Positions 8,907-15,621 of a stretch of DNA of 64,000 nucleotides are shown one piece after another; position 1 is the first letter of the stretch, and each line of letters begins with the position of its first letter. Below the pieces are notes generated by a model. The model worked only from the letters and a program-made list of their open reading frames with translations, was not told the origin of the DNA and searched no databases. This stretch comes from Dryocola boscaweniae (lineage in GTDB: Bacteria > Pseudomonadota > Gammaproteobacteria > Enterobacterales > Enterobacteriaceae): NCBI RefSeq assembly GCF_025215095.1, contig NZ_JALHAP010000078.1:124001-188000 (forward strand), written 5' to 3'. Made by a program: the position numbers and the translations under genes.

Positions 8907-9902
8907 ATGGCTGCTATCAGAAAACTCCCTTCCGGTAAGTGGAACGCCCAAGTAAGGATCGCTGGGCGTAAACCGATTTCATCAACCCATCCCACGAAAG
9001 AAAAAGCTGCAATCTGGGCGAAAGCACAAGAGCAGGGCCATCCAAGCGCACACTCTCCAACCCCAAAAAAGGGGAGGCCAAGACGCAACACTATTCACAG
9101 GTTTGCTTTGGATTATATGAGTGATGTGATGGAGAGGAACGGAAAACGCCGGGGTGGCTATGAAGCAACTTTCTTCCGTCTTGTTGTCCTTGAGCGTCAT
9201 TTCCCGGATCTGCTTCTGGAAGGATTCAAACGCGATCACATCATTGAGTATAGAAACAAACGAGTAAAAGAGGTTTCAGGTTCAACTGTACGGCTTGAAC
9301 TGCAATTACTTTCCCGCTTTCTGCGCTGGTGTGCCAGCGAAAAGGGGATCGAGTGCGTGGATGTGGTTGCAGGTGTCAAACTGCCTGAGCCTGGCAAGCC
9401 GAGAGACAAGATCATTGAACCTAACGAGTATGAAATGATACTTGACCGAGCCAGCGAAAAAGCAAAGCCGATCATCATGATTGCTTGGGAAACCGCTATG
9501 CGCCGTAATGAAATCTTAGCTATCAAGCCGAACATGATTGATTTCAGGAAGAAGACAATTTCCCTTCAATACGATATGACGAAAAATGGCGAGGCGCGTG
9601 ATGTTCCGCTTTCAACTGCCGCACTTGAACTCTTGCAAACATTATGTGACGGCAGAGATAAGGATCAACCTCTTTTTACGCTTACGCCGTATGCAGTGAC
9701 GCAAGCATTCAGAAGGGCGGCAAGGCTTGCCGGGGTAACAGATGTTTGTTTCCATTCCATCAGGCACACCGTGATCACCAGGTACGCTGATATGGGGTTT
9801 ACTCCGTTTCAACTTGCAGTTGTAAGTGGTCACAAAACATTGGCGATGCTTGGGCGATATACTCACCTGAAAGCAAGCCGCATTGCTGATCTTATGGGAT
9901 AG
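8907..9902 (+). CDS. Tyrosine-type site-specific integrase
   Basis: This recombinase would integrate and excise the element at the tRNA-Pro 3' end. The 331-residue protein has a short N-terminal arm-binding part (GKWNAQVRI), a core-binding SAM-like domain (about 60-160) and a catalytic domain with the full set of residues: Arg199 (MRRNE), Lys226 (TKNGEARDVP), His283 and Arg286 (FHSIRHT), His309 (SGHK) and the nucleophile Tyr318 (LGRYTH). Nothing is truncated, so it may be active. It starts 71 bases inside attL, as usual for integrases of tRNA-borne elements, and is followed by its own terminator. Ribosome site gaggtaaaagtga precedes the ATG. Confidence 0.95.
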   Translation: MAAIRKLPSGKWNAQVRIAGRKPISSTHPTKEKAAIWAKAQEQGHPSAHSPTPKKGRPRRNTIHRFALDYMSDVMERNGKRRGGYEATFFRLVVLERHFPDLLLEGFKRDHIIEYRNKRVKEVSGSTVRLELQLLSRFLRWCASEKGIECVDVVAGVKLPEPGKPRDKIIEPNEYEMILDRASEKAKPIIMIAWETAMRRNEILAIKPNMIDFRKKTISLQYDMTKNGEARDVPLSTAALELLQTLCDGRDKDQPLFTLTPYAVTQAFRRAARLAGVTDVCFHSIRHTVITRYADMGFTPFQLAVVSGHKTLAMLGRYTHLKASRIADLMG

Positions 9903-9908
9903 CAAGAT

Positions 9909-9936
9909 GCCCCCTTATCATGGGGGCTGTTTCTTT
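9909..9936 (+). terminator. Terminator after the integrase gene
   Basis: Hairpin gccccc/gggggc followed by the T-rich stretch tgtttcttt. It separates int from the cargo genes, which therefore probably have their own promoter in 9937-10035. Confidence 0.7.
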
Positions 9937-10035
9937 CATTTGAAAATCAGAAACTTCCCGGAAGAAATCTTTCCCGTATCCGATTGCGTAGGAGTACGAT
10001 TGTCAATCAATACCTATGTAAACAAAAGGGTTTCT

Positions 10036-10557
10036 ATGGCTCTACAAGGAAAGTTGCTACTGAACGGGGCAGATTATGCACCTTTCAACCTGTACGGCGT
10101 CGGTGTGTTTATGGCGCATTCAGGGCTGGGAGCTTACCGGAATAATGCAAATTGTGGTGCTATTGCAAACGAAGGCCCCACACCACCCGGTAAATACTGG
10201 ATTGTTGATCGTAAGGAAGGCAATTGGTTCTCTCAGAAGAAGGAAGAAATTCACGATGCGGCCAATAGACTTATTGGGCGACATGCATTTGGTAAATCTG
10301 ATTGGTTTGCATTATGGCGTGAGGATTGGGGAATCGACGATTACGCTTGGATAGAAGGTGTTAAACGCGGTAACTTCCGATTGCACCCTGGTACTGTTTC
10401 AAAAGGTTGTATAACAATCGCCCATGATTCTGATTTTGCAATGATCCGAAATGCGCTTATGAATACGTCACTTATTCAGGTTCCCTGTAGGCGATCACTA
10501 ATGGCGCGGGGTTGGATGGAGGTGGTAGCCGGTGGCTATAACAACACTTGCCCGTAG
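10036..10557 (+). CDS. Tlde1-like (DUF2778) type VI secretion effector, L,D-transpeptidase related
   Basis: Proteins of this family are antibacterial effectors that act in the periplasm of rival cells on peptidoglycan tetrapeptide stems, as L,D-carboxypeptidase/exchange enzymes related to L,D-transpeptidases (Tlde1 of Salmonella). The ATG at 10036 with ribosome site aaaaggg gives 173 residues; the frame is open upstream but has no better start. Visible features: N-terminal MALQGKLLLNGADYAPF, GEGPTPPGKYWI-like segment (NEGPTPPGKYWIVD, 45-58) and the catalytic motif HPGTVSKGC with His117 and Cys125. No signal peptide, as expected for secretion through the T6SS tube. It overlaps the next gene by 26 bases, and hcp follows, which supports an effector-immunity-carrier set. 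Target and activity are inferred from the family. Confidence 0.85.
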   Translation: MALQGKLLLNGADYAPFNLYGVGVFMAHSGLGAYRNNANCGAIANEGPTPPGKYWIVDRKEGNWFSQKKEEIHDAANRLIGRHAFGKSDWFALWREDWGIDDYAWIEGVKRGNFRLHPGTVSKGCITIAHDSDFAMIRNALMNTSLIQVPCRRSLMARGWMEVVAGGYNNTCP

Positions 10558-10798
10558 AATAAGTAAATTTATTTACTTCATTATCTTATTAGTTTTTACA
10601 GGCCATATATTACCGATGCCTGAATCATACATTAATTACGATTTTGCAAGAAAATTAGCGATATTTATTAACGAAAATGAAAATGCAGAATCTATGTATG
10701 ATGCTTATTCCTACATAGACTGGTTTATAATACTATTAATTATCATCCCTTTTTACATTATAACAATGAAGTTAATTCAAAAAATAAGGAGCAAGTAA
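10532..10798 (+). CDS. Two-helix membrane protein, candidate immunity protein for the Tlde1-like effector
   Basis: I do not recognise a family. The 88-residue protein starts with GTG at 10532, supported by ggagg at 10518-10522 nine bases upstream, and overlaps the effector gene by 26 bases, so translation is coupled. It has two hydrophobic helices (about 13-29 and 62-80), basic residues at both ends (ARRISK, KLIQKIRSK) and an acidic loop between (about 30-61). By the positive-inside rule both ends are cytoplasmic and the loop periplasmic, where a Tlde1-type effector would act. The gene is much richer in AT than its neighbours. The immunity role is inferred from position, size and topology only. 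Confidence 0.65.
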   Translation: MAITTLARRISKFIYFIILLVFTGHILPMPESYINYDFARKLAIFINENENAESMYDAYSYIDWFIILLIIIPFYIITMKLIQKIRSK

Positions 10799-10799
10799 A

Positions 10800-11291
10800 A
10801 TGCCAATCCCCCCGTATATGTGGCTTAAAGACGATGGCGGCGCAGATATTAAAGGGTCTGTAGATGTTCAAGATCGTGACGGCAGTATTGAGATTATTGG
10901 ACTGAGCCACGGTATTAACCTTCCTGTAGATAATGCCAACGGCAAGATCACTGGCACACGTCAGCATTCATCAATGATGATTGAAAAAGAGGTGGATAGT
11001 TCTACTCCTTACCTTTACAAAGCAGCCGCAACGGGCCAGACGCTCAAGAGTGCTGAAATTAAGTTCTATCATATCAACGACGCAGGGCAAGAGGTCGCCT
11101 ATTACTCTGTGCTTATGGATAACGTGAAAATCACAGGTGTTAATTGTGGTGTTCCTAACTGCAAACTTGCCGCCAACGACAAAATGAACCACGTTGAAAG
11201 TGTCAGCTTGCAATATGAGAAAATCACCTGGAAGATTCACGATGGGAATATTCAGTTTACAGACGCATGGAACGAGCGCCCAACCGCATAA
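10800..11291 (+). CDS. hcp: Hcp family type VI secretion tube protein (orphan)
   Basis: Hcp forms hexameric rings that stack into the inner tube of the type VI secretion system and can carry small effectors inside the ring. The 163-residue protein has the family opening PPYMWLKDDGGADIKGSVD, the GSIEIIGLSHGIN strand, KEVDSSTPYLYKAAATGQTL and the C-terminal ESVSLQYEKITWKI. The ATG has the ribosome site aaggag at 10786-10791 and follows the membrane protein by one base. No tssB, tssC, vgrG or other structural gene occurs in the window, so it must work, if at all, with an apparatus coded elsewhere. Its link to the effector suggests a dedicated carrier. Confidence 0.93.
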   Translation: MPIPPYMWLKDDGGADIKGSVDVQDRDGSIEIIGLSHGINLPVDNANGKITGTRQHSSMMIEKEVDSSTPYLYKAAATGQTLKSAEIKFYHINDAGQEVAYYSVLMDNVKITGVNCGVPNCKLAANDKMNHVESVSLQYEKITWKIHDGNIQFTDAWNERPTA

Positions 11292-11296
11292 CACCA

Positions 11297-11322
11297 GAGG
11301 GGCGTAATGCCCCTTTACTTTT
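11297..11322. terminator. Terminator between hcp and the convergent small gene
   Basis: Hairpin ggggc/gcccc followed by tttactttt, a few bases after the hcp stop. It overlaps the 3' end of the gene on the opposite strand. Confidence 0.65.
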
Positions 11323-11506
11323 CGTTGTCGAACGTCTTCACGCTGGCACAATGTTTGCCATTCTGGGTGATTGTGAAGCTATATATGGAATTCTCGTAAC
11401 GGCAGAGCGTTTTTCCGTTGGCTGTCTCGGTCAGTTGAAGCGTAATCTTCCCTGCATGAGCCGACAGGGGCAGCAAGGCCATCACACAAAGTAAAAGTTT
11501 CTTCAT
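11315..11506 (-). CDS. Small exported protein of unknown function
   Basis: I do not recognise this 63-residue protein. It has a clear signal peptide (MKKLLLCVMALLPLSAHA) and a mature part of about 45 residues with two cysteines (TLCRYEN and KHCASVK) that could form a disulfide in the periplasm. The minus-strand ribosome site aagggag precedes the ATG by seven bases, which supports a real gene. It converges on hcp. It could be a second periplasmic protector or an unrelated phage-derived periplasmic protein; the sequence does not decide this. Confidence 0.7.
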   Translation of the reverse strand: MKKLLLCVMALLPLSAHAGKITLQLTETANGKTLCRYENSIYSFTITQNGKHCASVKTFDNEK

Positions 11507-11551
11507 TGTTATCTCCCTTTAGTTGTCTGTTAGTTGTGTACTAGTGTTTTG

Positions 11552-11946
11552 TTAGTAGTCGATAGTCTGGAATACGTCTTCGACGTCCTTTTCCATTATC
11601 CCACAGTACGCCAGCGTGACCGCCTGTGAGCTGTGTCCATACAGCTTCGTGAGCGTTGGCAGACTTACCCCACGTTTCAGAGCGTGATAACCAAGATTCT
11701 TGCGTGGACTGTGCGCCGCAATGCGTAGATTCAGTCTTTCCCCGGCTTCTTTGAATTTGGCTGAGACCGTCACCCGGCTGATCGGTTTGCCTTGGCACGG
11801 TTACTCTCGACTTCGAAAAGGTACACATGGCCCGGATTATCAGCACGTCGCTGTGCCACCAGTTCCAGGGCTTTCGGTGTCAGCAAGATAGAGCGAGTCT
11901 TCCTCGTCTTCTGTTCCTTCAGGTTTAACACGTTCCCTTCGATGTG
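11552..11946 (-). pseudogene. Remnant of a second tyrosine integrase (frameshifted, N-terminus lost)
   Basis: The minus strand codes for the catalytic half of a phage-type integrase different from the intact one at 8907. The part from 11946 reads ...LKEQKTRKTRSILLTPKALE... and runs into a stop after NRAKANRSAG; the next frame continues ISRVTVSAKFKEAGERLN ... to the C-terminus. Loss of one G in the run coding for K-G-K explains the shift. The C-terminal part keeps a His/Arg box (HSPRKN), LYGHSS and the tyrosine in TLAYCGI, but the N-terminal two thirds are missing. It is therefore inactive and shows that an older element occupied this region. Confidence 0.8.
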
Positions 11947-11947
11947 A

Positions 11948-12736
11948 TTAAAGTCCGCATATCAGGACCGTATTACCGCCGCTGATGTCCAGCCATATCG
12001 AAAACCCGGCTCTGACCTGCAAGCCACTATCATGGACGCCGTGACGTCTTTTGCCCTGGCTATGCATGATAAATACATGCGCACCCGTGAGCGGATTTTC
12101 GCCGACGCTCTCTTCCGTAATACCGTCGAGGCGACTTATACCCAGCAACCTGTCATCGACTGGCAGGAGGAGTTTGGTTATCAGCAGGAGGTCGGAACTA
12201 TCGCCACAGGTATTACTGCCGATCCGCTTCGTAGTCTGGATGACGCCGTTACCGCTGCTAAAGTTCGTATGGGTGGTCTGGCTGGTCAGCTTGATGGCTT
12301 TATCCTGTTTGCAGGTAGCAATGTCTATCGCGGCATCAAGTACCATCCGGATATTCGTCAGAATATTCAGTATGGTGTCCTTGATCGTGACGTGCTGTTT
12401 AACAAAGAAGTGCTCCCGGCCTTCTCGACCTTCATTATCGAAAATATTCGAGTGGTGGAAGTTACAGACCAGAATCTCTACGGCATTGGCCCGGATGAGT
12501 CATTTTTAGTGCCGCGCTTCAGCAAACCGCTGTCCTCAGATATCGCATTACCATTTGGTTATGTAGCTACGGCAACCAGCCGTAATCTGGAACTGGCATT
12601 TGCTGAACCGGTTGATTTCCGCATCTATTCAACACAAGACAAGTTGAAAAATGTGGAGATTTTCGCGGAAAGCTCAATCTTGCCTGTGGTGTACCGTCCA
12701 GACTTCGTAACCAAGTTGACGAATGACGCAGCGTAA
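11948..12736 (+). pseudogene. Phage major capsid protein (lambda gpE-like), N-terminally truncated
   Basis: The frame is open from 11948 and codes for about 260 residues resembling the central and C-terminal parts of the major capsid protein E family (Phage_cap_E; phage lambda gpE is about 340 residues). Recognisable pieces are DLQATIMDAVTSFALAMH, DALFRNTVEATY, the gpE-like FAGSNVYRGIKYH and the C-terminal SSILPVVYRPDFVTKL. The first in-frame ATG is at 12032, inside the fold and without ribosome site. The left end abuts the truncated integrase remnant head to head at about 11946, so one deletion removed the start of both genes. No other head genes are present. Confidence 0.75.
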
Positions 12737-12877
12737 GCAATTCGACTAACGGAATTAGTATCGCAGGGCGATTAACGGTAATTACCGTTAACCCGCTGGC
12801 GGGTACATTTGGGGGCTATTTGTCCCCACCGTAAAGAAAAGCCCAGCAGGGCGCGGCAAAGTAGAGGAGATATAAAT

Positions 12878-13090
12878 ATGAAACTACAGCTAATCGGGAA
12901 GGGCAACCTTCCCTTACTGACATTCATTCTTGATGGTGCGAAGGATGACGGGATTTTGAATCTTTCAGCGTTGGCCCGTAGGCTCAACTGTTCACGTAGC
13001 AGTTTGCTAGATAAGGCCAATAATCACGGCTGGGAGGCCGCGATCCGGTTCTACCTCAACGAGAAGCGAAAACGAAAGCAAAATATGTAA
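12878..13090 (+). CDS. Small phage-type protein with possible helix-turn-helix
   Basis: This 70-residue protein has a good ribosome site (agaggag) eight bases before its ATG. The segment LSALARRLNCSRSSLLDKANNH looks like a helix-turn-helix (written here only in part: SALARRLNCSRSSLLDKA), and the C-terminus is strongly basic (NEKRKRKQNM). I do not recognise a named family. It follows the capsid remnant and ends at a terminator, close to the right end of the element, a place where excision or regulatory proteins of such elements may lie. Function unknown. Confidence 0.6.
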   Translation: MKLQLIGKGNLPLLTFILDGAKDDGILNLSALARRLNCSRSSLLDKANNHGWEAAIRFYLNEKRKRKQNM

Positions 13091-13113
13091 AGCCGGGGCA
13101 ACCCGGTTTTTTT
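13090..13113 (+). terminator. Terminator after the 70-residue gene
   Basis: Hairpin gccggg/cccggt with a run of seven T. Confidence 0.85.
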
Positions 13114-13317
13114 GTGTCTGTCGTATAACGAAGGGGTTTGCGTTCGGCATTGAAAAGGGAGTTGTGGGGTAAGTAGCGCAGTAGGTTTTTTAGCACCGTC
13201 AGAGCGTGTCAACTTTGCATTCACACCACTGTGAACGAGCAGTTGTGAACGAATGCAAAAATGCCTAAACTAAAAAGCGAGATTATTTTCATAACCCGCT
13301 GTTTAGTTTGGCTATTA
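13114..13317. other. Non-coding right end of the element with repeats
   Basis: No gene is seen. Two copies of gtgaacga lie at about 13230-13255, flanked by gcattcaca and gaatgcaaa. The string gcattcacaaacgag just upstream of int (about 8880-8895) shares gcattcaca and aacgag with this end, so these may be recombinase arm sites. Bases 13264-13313 form a long imperfect inverted repeat (ctaaactaaaaagcg against cgctgtttagtttgg) which on the minus strand lies behind proL and could end its transcript. Confidence 0.5.
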
Positions 13318-13365
13318 TTTTGGTCGGCACGAGAGGATTTGAACCTCCGACCCCCGACACCCCAT
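13318..13365. repeat. Attachment site copy (attR) within tRNA-Pro
   Basis: This is the intact-side copy of the 48-bp repeat also found at 8788-8835. It comprises the tRNA-Pro 3' half plus three flanking T. The tRNA remains complete because the element supplied or kept an equivalent 3' end. Confidence 0.93.
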
Positions 13366-13397
13366 GACGGTGCGCTACCAGGCTGCGCTACGTGCCG
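13321..13397 (-). tRNA. proL: tRNA-Pro(GGG)
   Basis: The minus strand gives a 77-nt cloverleaf from CGGCACG to the encoded CCA: D-arm GCGCAGCCTGGTAGCGC, anticodon arm with GGG in CACCGTCATGGGGTGTCGG context, T-arm GGAGGTTCAAATCC and acceptor CGTGCCG pairing with CGGCACG. It matches E. coli proL and lies, as there, next to yejM. It is the integration target of the adjacent element. Its original terminator is now 4.5 kb away at 8755-8779. Confidence 0.97.
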
Positions 13398-13474
13398 ACA
13401 ACTGGGTAAAAATATTACCTTTTTTATCGGCCTTTGCAAGGCTGCCGCGCGCTAAGTGATTTATAAATAAACAA

Positions 13475-15238
13475 TCAGTTGGCGATAAATCGCTTCTCGT
13501 CGGTCAATACCTGCAGCAGCAAGCCGAGCTGTGGTTTTGTTTCTTCCACGCGTTCGCCCTGTAGATCGTAGATGCGATAGTTGCCGTTATTATCAAGCAC
13601 CAGCGTCATATGCGGCATGGTGATTGCCAGGCTGTTGTTATCCGCCCCCACAACCCAGTTGTTACGGCGCGTAGCGGCAAACAGATCTTCACCCTGCGAA
13701 TACTCATTCGCCGCGGTTTTAACATGCAGCAGGCGCTGCATCAGGGTGGTCATCACGTCCTGATGATCGGTCAGTTTACTGATGGTTTGCGCAGGCGTGC
13801 CCGGCCAGTGGATAACCAATGGCACCTGGATGCGCGAACGTGACCAGGCGAACGAATCCCGTTCATCGCCCAGCGGAACGCCGTGACCTGCGGTAACGAT
13901 AACAACGGTATTATCCAGCTTGCCGGAGGCTTTCAGAGCGTTCAGCACTTCCTGAATCCGATCGTCAACGTTGCGCGCGGCGCGAGCGTAGCGACGCGTG
14001 AAGTCTTGTTTGTTGCTGTCGCCATTAACCGTGGTGCCGTTAAAGGCAATCCAGGAGAACCAGCGGTTATCTTCGGACGCGTATTGCGTTAGCCAGTTCA
14101 CCCATTGCGAGGCGGTCTGGCTATCCGACTGGCTTTTAGCCGACGGCAAAGAGAAGTCTGAAAGCAGGGCCTGGCGATACATGGATGAGTTAAAACCGTC
14201 GGAAGCAAACAGGCCCAACTGGTAACCCTGCTGGTTCAACGCGGTAATCAACGCTGCCGGAATACGAGCGGAGAGGACGCCGTCCATGTAAGCCGGAGAA
14301 ATCCCATAAAACAGCCCGAAGATGCCGTTATCGGTGCCATTGCCCGCGCTCATGTGCTGCGTGAAATTAATATTATTCTGCGCAAACTCATTGAGAGCAG
14401 GGAGGTCTTTAGCAAAGCGGGAGGCGTTCAGACCGTCTACTGTGATCAGCAGAACGTTATGGCCTGTGCCCATATCGCTAAATTGCAGATTGCTTAGCGG
14501 ATACTGTACCGACACCGCTTCCGGATTACCCTGCTCAACGAGGCGGCGCTGGTACTCCTTCGCATCCAGCAGGCCGTGTTTTTCAAGGAATCGACGCGCC
14601 GTCATCGGATAGGACAACGGCAGGTTGGCGCGCTGCATAGTTATTGGGCGATAGAAATTCGCATCCGCCCAGATATACATAATATGGCTGCTGAAAAAGG
14701 CCACGAAAAACAGCGCGACGACGGGTTTAGCAAAGTGCCTGCGCCGTCCGAGGCTGCGCAGTTTCTGCCAGCTCCAGGTGGCAAATAACATCTCAATAAG
14801 CAGGATGACCGGCACGCTGATAAACATGAGCTGCCAGTCGCGCGCCATTTCGCTCTGGTCCGGGTTAATCACCAGTTCCCAGACGATAGGGTTGAGATGG
14901 AGGTGGAAACGGGTAAAGACTTCGCTGTCGATAAGCAGCAGCGTCATGCCCGCCGTGGCGAAGGCCGCCGACAAAAAGCGCATCAGGCGCTGGGACATCA
15001 CGACAAAGGTAAGCGGGAAAAGAATCAGCAGGTAGGCGGCAAACACCAAAAAGCTGAAATGACCGATTACGCTCAGGTACGAATAGATGCGTCCGGTGAG
15101 CGTTGTCGGCCAGTCGGCGACAAACAGATAGCGGCTACCCAGCAGCGTGGCCAGCAGGATATTAAACAGGGCGAACCAATGTCCCCAACTGACCATCTGG
15201 GAAACTTTTTCGCGGTAGCGCTGACGGTTAGTCACCAT
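13475..15238 (-). CDS. yejM: Cardiolipin/LPS-sensing inner membrane protein PbgA (YejM, LapC)
   Basis: YejM is an essential inner-membrane protein that senses LPS and restrains LapB-FtsH proteolysis of LpxC, thereby setting lipid A synthesis. The 587-residue protein has five N-terminal transmembrane helices (within residues 20-190), a short linker and a large periplasmic sulfatase-like domain (about 250-587) with LLITVDGLNASRF and TAGHGVPLGDE, a degenerate alkaline-phosphatase fold. Length is 586 in E. coli. It is co-transcribed with yejL, whose stop is 19 bases upstream. Confidence 0.96.
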   Translation of the reverse strand: MVTNRQRYREKVSQMVSWGHWFALFNILLATLLGSRYLFVADWPTTLTGRIYSYLSVIGHFSFLVFAAYLLILFPLTFVVMSQRLMRFLSAAFATAGMTLLLIDSEVFTRFHLHLNPIVWELVINPDQSEMARDWQLMFISVPVILLIEMLFATWSWQKLRSLGRRRHFAKPVVALFFVAFFSSHIMYIWADANFYRPITMQRANLPLSYPMTARRFLEKHGLLDAKEYQRRLVEQGNPEAVSVQYPLSNLQFSDMGTGHNVLLITVDGLNASRFAKDLPALNEFAQNNINFTQHMSAGNGTDNGIFGLFYGISPAYMDGVLSARIPAALITALNQQGYQLGLFASDGFNSSMYRQALLSDFSLPSAKSQSDSQTASQWVNWLTQYASEDNRWFSWIAFNGTTVNGDSNKQDFTRRYARAARNVDDRIQEVLNALKASGKLDNTVVIVTAGHGVPLGDERDSFAWSRSRIQVPLVIHWPGTPAQTISKLTDHQDVMTTLMQRLLHVKTAANEYSQGEDLFAATRRNNWVVGADNNSLAITMPHMTLVLDNNGNYRIYDLQGERVEETKPQLGLLLQVLTDEKRFIAN

Positions 15239-15257
15239 AACTCGTAGCTACAATCCC

Positions 15258-15485
15258 TTAATGAGCTTGATCTTCGCTCACGGAGGCTTGCAGCGCCTGC
15301 GCGAAGGAGCGAGCCAGCGAGTGGCGTTGAGCCGAAGCCACGCTGGTATTGATCAGGTTAGTCACCATATTTCCCAGCACCATCAGGGAAAGATCGGTCG
15401 GCGTCTGGCGTTTTTCCAGCACGCTTGCCAGTTCGGTCAACAGTTCTTCTACTTGTTCGTCACTATAGCGGGATGTTTGTGGCAT
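15258..15485 (-). CDS. yejL: Conserved small protein YejL (UPF0352)
   Basis: YejL is a 75-residue cytoplasmic alpha-helical protein of the UPF0352 family with no established function; structures of relatives show small helical oligomers. The sequence [19 protein letters not shown] and the [13 protein letters not shown] helix match the family, and the length equals that in E. coli. It is the first gene of the yejL-yejM unit and is divergent from yejK. Confidence 0.94.
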   Translation of the reverse strand: MPQTSRYSDEQVEELLTELASVLEKRQTPTDLSLMVLGNMVTNLINTSVASAQRHSLARSFAQALQASVSEDQAH

Positions 15486-15621
15486 AAATTAACAATCAGT
15501 CAGGTTCAGGAAAGGGCGTTATCTTACCGTAGGAAGACCTTTTTTTCTGCTTTTTTATCTTCTATTGCACAAGGCTCCCGGCAGTGGTTGAATACCGCCC
15601 GGTCTAAAAGGAGAGTTTATC

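Larger units (their letters stand above)
8788..13365. mobile_element. 4.6 kb integrative element in tRNA-Pro(GGG) with type VI secretion cargo
   Basis: The element is bounded by 48-bp direct repeats of the tRNA-Pro 3' end and carries a full-length tyrosine recombinase directly inside the left repeat. Cargo in order: Tlde1-like effector, small membrane protein, Hcp, a small exported protein on the opposite strand, a broken second integrase, a truncated phage capsid gene and a 70-residue phage-type protein. Several cargo genes are richer in AT than the flanking core. No replication, packaging or transfer genes are visible, so it resembles a decayed phage satellite or genomic islet. Whether it still excises cannot be told from sequence. 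Confidence 0.88.

Noticed and set aside
11541..11846. 101-codon minus-strand frame in the islet
   Set aside because: Its beginning is the tail of the integrase remnant in one frame and the rest is out-of-frame text; it is explained by the frameshifted pseudogene.
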